DNA of 11,886 bases from Saccoglossus kowalevskii (taxonomy: Eukaryota > Hemichordata > Enteropneusta > Harrimaniidae), in the NCBI RefSeq assembly GCF_000003605.2, contig NW_003119307.1, forward strand, positions 1 to 11,886, in the 5' to 3' direction. The translations under genes were made by a program, and so were the position numbers. Of the stretch, positions 7,176 to 11,886 are shown one piece after another. Within the stretch, counting starts at the first letter, position 1, and every line of letters begins with the position of its first letter. The notes beneath the pieces were generated by a model. The model ran no database searches and was not told where the DNA came from. It worked only from the letters and a program-made list of their open reading frames with translations.

Positions 7176-8896
7176 GTGCTGCAACATGCTCGGTAGTCAG
7201 TAGGCGCAAGTGGTCGCACATTTTTGGGGGGCGCGACTGCCGCTCACTTCCCCGTGCCGCCGCTGGTAGTGGAACTTTGAATTCGGCTCGTTCGTTATAG
7301 TAGAGCCTACACATAATTTTTAAGATGGCACCTTGAAATAACATTCTTGTGTGTGTTACAGTAATGTATTTTGAGAAACTTGTCATAAAAATCACTTCTT
7401 TTAGAACAATTCCTTGGTACGCAATGATAAAAAAATGCATTATTTAATTTCTCCAAAAAAACAAATTTATGAAAAAAGAATCACTATAATTTGTCGAGTC
7501 GAGTGTGTGGTGACAATTCCGATTTGCTAAAGTTAGCTTCCATTATAATATTACCCAGACAAAGTTATCAGTCTAACAGTGAGTCAACTGGACCTGGGCT
7601 ACTTTTAGACTTGATCAAATTGAACACCAGCTACTCCGTGCATAGGATGAAGTAAGACTACGAGAGATTTTCTGTAATATAAATCGGCGAGGGCTTCATA
7701 TCGGAAGAGTTAGACTAGGACTTAAAACTCCGTGACCAATCGTTGCCGTCGTATAAGGATCGGGAAAATTTAAGATCAAATATTGCATAACGCACTTACG
7801 AGCATTTTGAAAATCAGTAAAACAAATATCAATACACACTCGTTCACTCATCCTGTAGAAATTTGCAAGTAATCACTTTTATACGAAAATGAAGTCCATC
7901 TCCTAACGTTGATGTTCACGAAAGTGTCCTACGGTTGACCGATCATGACCGTGTATTTGTTATCAAAATAATTGGTCACGTCAACATATGGTTGATATGA
8001 CGTTGTTTTCTATTTGCTTGGCTAAATACGTCCATGCAACGAAATGTTTTTAACGTTATTCATTATATATCAAAGGGAACAGATGGAATCGCGTTACATT
8101 GATAAAACCAACAATACTTAAAGCAATAAAGGGTGTGTTATGTGGTATGTAATATAGATTATTGTGGGTCATTATACGATGGTCATGATGACTGATCACG
8201 ATTCTTGAGAAAACATATAGATATGTGATATATTTTAAGGAATTTCTCAGGAAAGACTACCTTTTGCACCCACCTCTAATCCTAACACTAACTTTCACCC
8301 TTCAATTAATTTGTGAACGTCCACTCTAGATATAACTGTAGATATACTTGGGAGGGCATATGCAATCAAATTGGGAAACGCAGGAGGGTCGGGTAATAGT
8401 GTTTGGTTTAGAAACTTATTCCATTTCTTATACATTTGAAATCCTTCAATGAGTCTTGTAAACAATTTTGCACGCAATTCTTATTTGGAAAGCAGACCTA
8501 TGCCACAATTTTCAAACGAAAAATGTTATAAAACACGAGGGCAACCTTCAAACTTATTTTGATGCTAAAAATACGGGTTTCACCTATGGTCATAATTGTC
8601 CATCGGAAACATTCTATCTCGGGTAACATTTTCCATTCGATTATACCACTCAATATCAGGTGCACTATAGTTCTCATCGTTCATTTCTCATATGCAAACT
8701 AATAAACATTTACAGTTACACTGGTTAACCTGTTTGTATAACAATGTAACCGTGGTGTTTACTAATATACATAACAATAGGGAAGCTTTCATAAACAAAC
8801 AATATACAAGGTGTTTCGTGCAAATCGCCCAGTTTAATTTCAAAATGTCCCCTCCCTTCTAATGCAATGCTATCTTATTCCTGTGGTGATGAAATA
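7176..8896. other. 1.7-kb stretch without a supported gene
   Basis: It starts with a GC-rich block (about 7176-7310, including GGGGGGCGCGACTGCCGC) that stands out from its AT-rich surroundings but matches no RNA gene I know. The rest is ordinary AT-rich sequence. It contains a minus-strand open frame at 8295-8477 (60 codons, no ATG start) and an imperfect hairpin at about 7979-8003 (ACGTCAAC paired with GTTGATATGACGT). None of this is strong enough to call. Confidence 0.4.
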
Positions 8897-8961
8897 TTTG
8901 GGCGTGGTCATTTTTCGTATTTCGATGTTTTTGTAATACGATCTCCGTAAATCGAATAATT
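8897..8961 (+). repeat. Dispersed GTAACTC-rich repeat, copy 2 (plus orientation)
   Basis: It begins TTTGGGCGTGGT like the copy at 6005-6068 and ends ATAATT. The two copies are in opposite orientation about 2.8 kb apart. This one lies about 130 bases upstream of the His-Cys box ORF. Confidence 0.6.
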
Positions 8962-9092
8962 GACAGTCTCTCTTATTGCTACAATTTCACTAGTATTTGA
9001 GACGTCGATCCCATGCATTTGCATAATACTGTCACCGCTACTACTACAAGACTGAAACTCTTGTAGGGCACTCGCGTATGAGCGCAATAGAT

Positions 9093-9449
9093 ATGGCAAC
9101 CTCAATCAGCGATCTCTCAGCCAACGAAAAATCTGCTCTAAAACTCAAAATTTTGGAAAAACGAATAGTTTGTGGCAAGTATGGGTGTTGGGTTTGGAGT
9201 GGTTCTACAAGCAGAGGGTACGGGACTTGTAGGATAACTCCGAATGGAGCAGTTCGTACTGTCCATCAAATTAGTTTCGTTGTGCATGGTGGAATGCTAA
9301 ATCCGTCTTTAGAAGTGTCACACCTGTGCCATACTCGGGCGTGTTTTAACCCTTTCCATCTTGTACTAGAAAGCCGAATCCAGAATAATAGCCGTAAGAG
9401 TTGCGTGAGTGGATCGTCTTGCTGGCACCGCCCGTCATGTTTGATCTGA
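9093..9449 (+). CDS. His-Cys box (I-PpoI-like) homing-endonuclease-family protein
   Basis: An intact intronless ORF of 118 residues (123 from the upstream ATG at 9078). The ATG at 9093 is preferred for its context (G at -3, G at +4). Numbered from the upstream ATG, it has an N-terminal helix-like segment (residues 12-31). Residues 36-57 form the GCWVWSG...RGYGTCRITPNG region, where Cys37 fits the first zinc site. The His-Cys box SHLCHTRACFNPFHL then starts at 81. His82 matches the general base and Asn103 (21 residues on) the metal ligand. Cys84, Cys89 and His94 complete zinc site 1, and Cys109, Cys115, His117 and Cys121 form site 2. This is the beta-beta-alpha-metal nuclease fold (zinc-binding loop region of homing endonucleases), which cuts DNA. 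The protein ends two residues after the last ligand, without the C-terminal arm that swaps between I-PpoI subunits. No intron or self-splicing host element is visible around it. Confidence 0.85.
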   Translation: MATSISDLSANEKSALKLKILEKRIVCGKYGCWVWSGSTSRGYGTCRITPNGAVRTVHQISFVVHGGMLNPSLEVSHLCHTRACFNPFHLVLESRIQNNSRKSCVSGSSCWHRPSCLI

Positions 9450-9512
9450 TCAATAGACTGTGGTCTCCACGAAACCCAAAATGAAGATAAGGTAGAACGC
9501 GATGTAATCATA

Positions 9513-9518
9513 ATTAAA
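9513..9518 (+). terminator. Candidate polyadenylation signal ATTAAA
   Basis: ATTAAA, the commonest variant signal, lies about 64 nt beyond the TGA (9447-9449) of the His-Cys box ORF. It is followed by TG-rich sequence (CTTGTATGTGTGCG), like a downstream element. Confidence 0.4.
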
Positions 9519-9540
9519 CTTGTATGTGTGCGTTATTTCA

Positions 9541-9564
9541 CCCCCCCCCCACTGAGTGAGGGCG
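9541..9564 (+). repeat. C-run/ACTG-GTGAG-GGGCG motif, copy 2
   Basis: Ten C are followed by ACTGAGTGAGGGCG. It matches the motif at 1211-1232 apart from the C-run length, one substitution and one indel. It sits about 90 bases after the His-Cys box ORF. Confidence 0.25.
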
Positions 9565-10134
9565 CTATATTTTACACGAACACATCGCCCTGAATTTTCG
9601 TCAACCGTGAATTTGTCTTTCTATATTAGATAATGTCAACGAAAGCAGCTCAAACAAATGCCGAACAGGGTTTGCATTCAGCAACTGGTACTGTTTCGTT
9701 AGAAATATAATTTAAACGAAAGAATCTTGTGATATTACGCATCGAATATGATAAATGGTCAAAATTGCATTCACGTATTAGGTCATTGAATGTGTCCGAA
9801 TATATGGTACCGATGACCGATACTGATAATTGTTAATACCGCCAAACATATGTTTTGTATGTAAATTGATTTAAGTTACGTTTCGTTACGGGTTTATTAA
9901 ATGCATTCTTGTGTTATTGCCTGTGTGAAAGTTCCGCGATTACCGTGTGATCGTAACTGTACGAGTCCTACGGATTCAACATGAACCAAGCATTTAGATG
10001 TAGACGTTTTTATCTTTTTCTATTTCTTTTGCCAAACACTAGTATAATGATCACGTTGATTGGTATGTATCAAACAAAGAACAAACTCAAAATATATCAC
10101 TGTAAGCCGCTGTGACAGATCGTAAAATTAACTT
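9565..10134. other. AT-rich spacer, no gene seen
   Basis: Ordinary AT-rich sequence after the endonuclease ORF. I see no exon, RNA gene or tandem repeat in it. Confidence 0.4.
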
Positions 10135-10353
10135 TTATACACGGGAAATTGGTCCGAACTCCCGTAAATCATAGTTAAAATGATTGAGATTTGATTCTTT
10201 ATGAGAGCGAGTGTCATTGTAGCATGGACTTGTATAATCATATGCATAGTTATAGTGACTTGAAAAATTATCAATATGGTAATCACGCTGAGAATGAGGA
10301 TAGGATTGTGATTGGTACTCATAGTCACGACGAACAATGAGTTTGGGCGTCTC
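10135..10353 (-). CDS. Possible Tyr-rich terminal exon on the minus strand
   Basis: The minus frame is open from 10353 to TAA 10137-10135 (72 residues). Its composition is distinctive: about ten Tyr with many Ser, Asn, Asp and His (RRDYEYQSQSYPHSQRDY, SSHYNYAYDYTS), ending REFGPISRV. This resembles the low-complexity tails of some RNA-binding proteins, but no structured domain is present. An acceptor-like GGCTAAG or CTAAGAG lies just at its upstream end. A second same-strand frame (10128-10379) is also open but reads as hydrophobic Ile/Thr/Met and looks like the shadow. No AATAAA follows closely. This is a weak call. Confidence 0.25.
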   Translation of the reverse strand, partial: ETPKLIVRRDYEYQSQSYPHSQRDYHIDNFSSHYNYAYDYTSPCYNDTRSHKESNLNHFNYDLREFGPISRV

Positions 10354-10567
10354 TTAGCCAGTGCTAAACACTGTTTCATCCTTACATGGACGCAACTCGG
10401 ACTAGCCTATATGAAAACATATGAGATTAGCTTAAATTTTAGCCCGTGCTTGGTGTAGCCAGATGACATAGTTAGCGCACAGTACCCAACAGCCAGTTGG
10501 GGAACGCTGTTGTTCTAAGGTGTGAATCGCATACAGTGCGCGTTGCTCTTCAGTGGGGAGACAGCGG

Positions 10568-10575
10568 TGACGTCA
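10568..10575. promoter_or_regulatory. Perfect CRE palindrome TGACGTCA
   Basis: TGACGTCA is the full consensus for CREB/ATF bZIP factors. It sits in a GC-richer block (about 10440-10620), as in many animal promoters, 0.7 kb upstream of the right-edge ORF. One 8-mer alone is weak evidence of function. Confidence 0.25.
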
Positions 10576-10858
10576 TATCATTCTCGTTGGGAGCACTTCT
10601 GTTCTGTGTCACGTCTACAAATATTGCGTGTTTTTAAGTAAAGTCGGTAAATTTTATTTAAAGTTACAAGTCTCTATGTGATCATATCGGTTTCATGAAA
10701 ATGCACGTGTAGTTTAAAATTCATATTCATTATACCACGACGGAAAGTTTCAACCCTGGTAAATCGCGTTACCACACCCAAAACAATCACATTCTTTATT
10801 TGTGATTTAATACTTGAATTGTTGGGTAATATTTATTAATTTATGCATAAGTGCCGAG

Positions 10859-10872
10859 GAGATGTTCATCTC
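10859..10872. repeat. Small perfect hairpin GAGATG-TT-CATCTC
   Basis: Six-base perfect arms with a two-base loop. No T-run or other feature nearby suggests a role. Confidence 0.4.
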
Positions 10873-11288
10873 AGTGGAGGAACTGTGGTTAGCGATACAC
10901 ATGCAAATTATAGTTTACATTAAACTTTTGACTAGTACTATATAGTCTACAGTACTTCGAGATTAAACTGGTTTCGTATTATTGTAGGGTCTATAATTCT
11001 AAACTACGTTGTTGGAATCAGAATTTTGTAACTTACACGAGGTCGAGGAAAAGTTATCGTCATTATCAACAACTATATAAATTGATCTGTGAGTTGAACA
11101 GCCCATTTAATTATGTCTCCCATGATGCACCAGTGCTAAACTGGGATTGTGGAACCGCGAACCTCAGGTTGCATATTTGTTTCTTTAATATATTCACAAG
11201 GTCGTACACAAATGCAACGTCAACTTCCTCAGTCAAGGAATGTGAATCTTTGTGCCACGCTACACTTAGTACGCATATGTATTGAACG

Positions 11289-11886
11289 ATGGCCGTACGT
11301 GGAGGATTCTGTTATAATACCTGGTCATTTGAACAACCATGGGCTCATAGAACAGTTCAAAGACTACCTCGTAAAGGGTTATATAAACGAAAAGTAACTA
11401 TCACGAGAAAGTTTGCAAAATCTACTACGGCGAGGAAAAACAGAGCATTTCCTTTCGTTGACCGGATGTCGCTCTCCTGTTCGTGTAACAATGACTGTTT
11501 AATCCAAACAGGCGTTCGAAATATCAGAATGATTCGCCGTGATTTTGACCTTAAATGCTATGATGAGCAGAATCTCATTTTAATACAACTAATGGATATA
11601 CGGACGGTACGCCGATACAATTCACGCACTTATCATATTATTGATGTTACAATGAACAGAAAGCGTATCTGCCGTCTGGGATTTTTGAAAATCTTCGGAA
11701 TCAGCAAGCAACGTATTGCAACTCTTATGGGGAAAAGAAGACCACTTTCGACAATTCAATCCGACCGCCGCGGAAAACACGGACTGCACCACAGATCTGT
11801 TGACAGACAATGCGTTATGGACATCGACAAATCGACAATCATATGGCAAGTTATACATTCGAATCCCCCCATTATGTATATTGGAA
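11289..11886 (+). CDS. N-terminal part of a probable transposon-derived protein (Cys-rich, DRRGKHG motif), open at right edge
   Basis: Open for 199 codons from an ATG in good context (ACGATGG) to the window end, so both the stop and the C-terminus lie outside. An in-frame TGA at 11283-11285 bounds it upstream. Residues 1-58 are basic (KGLYKRKVTITRK, TTARKNR). A Cys cluster CSCNNDC (64-70) is followed by a helical segment (IRRDFDLKCYDEQNLILIQL, 82-101), then RKRICRLGFLKIFGISKQRI (124-143), then DRRGKHG (159-165). The order Cys cluster, RxxC..FL...GIS..RI and D.RG.HG recalls a multicopy family of uncharacterised ORFs in arthropod, cnidarian and mollusc genomes. I believe that family is transposon-derived and carries nuclease motifs further downstream, but I cannot confirm this here. 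The last 15 residues match the family pattern poorly, so an intron or frame change may lie near 11830-11886. Confidence 0.6.
   Translation, partial: MAVRGGFCYNTWSFEQPWAHRTVQRLPRKGLYKRKVTITRKFAKSTTARKNRAFPFVDRMSLSCSCNNDCLIQTGVRNIRMIRRDFDLKCYDEQNLILIQLMDIRTVRRYNSRTYHIIDVTMNRKRICRLGFLKIFGISKQRIATLMGKRRPLSTIQSDRRGKHGLHHRSVDRQCVMDIDKSTIIWQVIHSNPPIMYIG

Larger units (their letters stand above)
10354..11288. other. Spacer before the right-edge ORF, with a GC-richer block
   Basis: About 10440-10620 is less AT-rich than its surroundings and includes the CRE-like TGACGTCA. The remainder is AT-rich. Plus-strand open frames at 11082-11285 and 11149-11397 are shadows beside the better frame that starts at 11289. 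Confidence 0.35.

Noticed and set aside
7147-7440. 97-codon minus-strand ORF
   Set aside because: It runs through the AT palindrome and the GC-rich block, has low-information composition and no family resemblance.
8272-8292. Telomere-like words on the minus strand (GTTAGTGTTAGGATTAG)
   Set aside because: Three degenerate units only; too short and imperfect to call an interstitial telomere repeat.
8295-8477. 60-codon minus-strand ORF
   Set aside because: It reads plausibly but starts at TTG and has no splice or polyadenylation context; too short to call.
8966-8984. Partial likeness to the I-PpoI rDNA target (CTCTCTTA...) upstream of the nuclease gene
   Set aside because: Only the first eight bases agree well, which is expected by chance in a window this long.
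8908-9105. 65-codon minus-strand ORF overlapping the nuclease start
   Set aside because: It starts at TTG and overlaps both the dispersed repeat and the well-supported nuclease ORF on the other strand.
9266-9511. 81-codon minus-strand ORF
   Set aside because: It is the antisense shadow of the His-Cys box ORF.
11622-11858. 78-codon minus-strand ORF, with plus frames 11082-11285 and 11149-11397
   Set aside because: These are shadows of, or overlap, the better plus-strand frame from 11289, which has the recognisable motifs.
1-11886. tRNA, rRNA or other standard RNA genes
   Set aside because: I looked for tRNA A/B-box pairs and rRNA-like blocks by eye and saw none; a covariance-model scan would be needed to exclude small RNAs.

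Overview
This is animal (metazoan) nuclear DNA, AT-rich and gene-poor. It has spliceosomal introns with GT..AG ends, AATAAA/ATTAAA signals, Kozak-type starts, simple-sequence and minisatellite arrays, and ORFs of animal gene families. Nothing bacterial is visible (no operons or Shine-Dalgarno sites). A marine invertebrate such as a bivalve or other lophotrochozoan would fit, but the lineage is a guess.

Layout. (1) 1-185: the end of an unrecognised plus-strand gene that enters from the left, with an AATAAA at 485. (2) 1832-2130: a weakly supported two-exon plus-strand ORF with a 74-nt intron. Its second exon runs into (3) 2048-2667, a tandem array of about 4.4 copies of an exactly 140-bp unit. 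(4) 3190-6514, minus strand: a three-exon SET-domain gene resembling KMT5A (PR-Set7/SETD8). Both introns keep the frame, giving a protein of 215 residues (224 from an upstream ATG; 18 more with an alternative acceptor). Intron 2 (1,928 nt) is nearly all a 1.84-kb degenerate GTGA/TCAC array, which creates a spurious 662-codon ORF. (5) 6515-9077: mostly noncoding, with one possible minus-strand terminal exon (6740-6997), a perfect palindrome, a GC-richer block, and one of two inverted diverged copies of a ~65-bp repeat (the other lies in SET intron 1). (6) 9093-9449, plus: an intact intronless His-Cys box (I-PpoI-like) endonuclease ORF with its catalytic His, catalytic Asn and zinc ligands. (7) 10135-10353, minus: a Tyr-rich open segment that could be a terminal exon. 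(8) 11289-11886, plus: an ORF open to the right edge, resembling the Cys-rich to DRRGKHG region of a multicopy animal family that I believe is transposon-derived.

No pathway joins these genes. The theme is one host-type chromatin gene set among mobile or selfish sequences: a homing-endonuclease-like gene, a probable transposon ORF, two tandem arrays and dispersed repeats. The points most worth following are the His-Cys box ORF, the SET gene whose intron is filled with the complement of its own 5' splice site, and the ORF running off the right edge.
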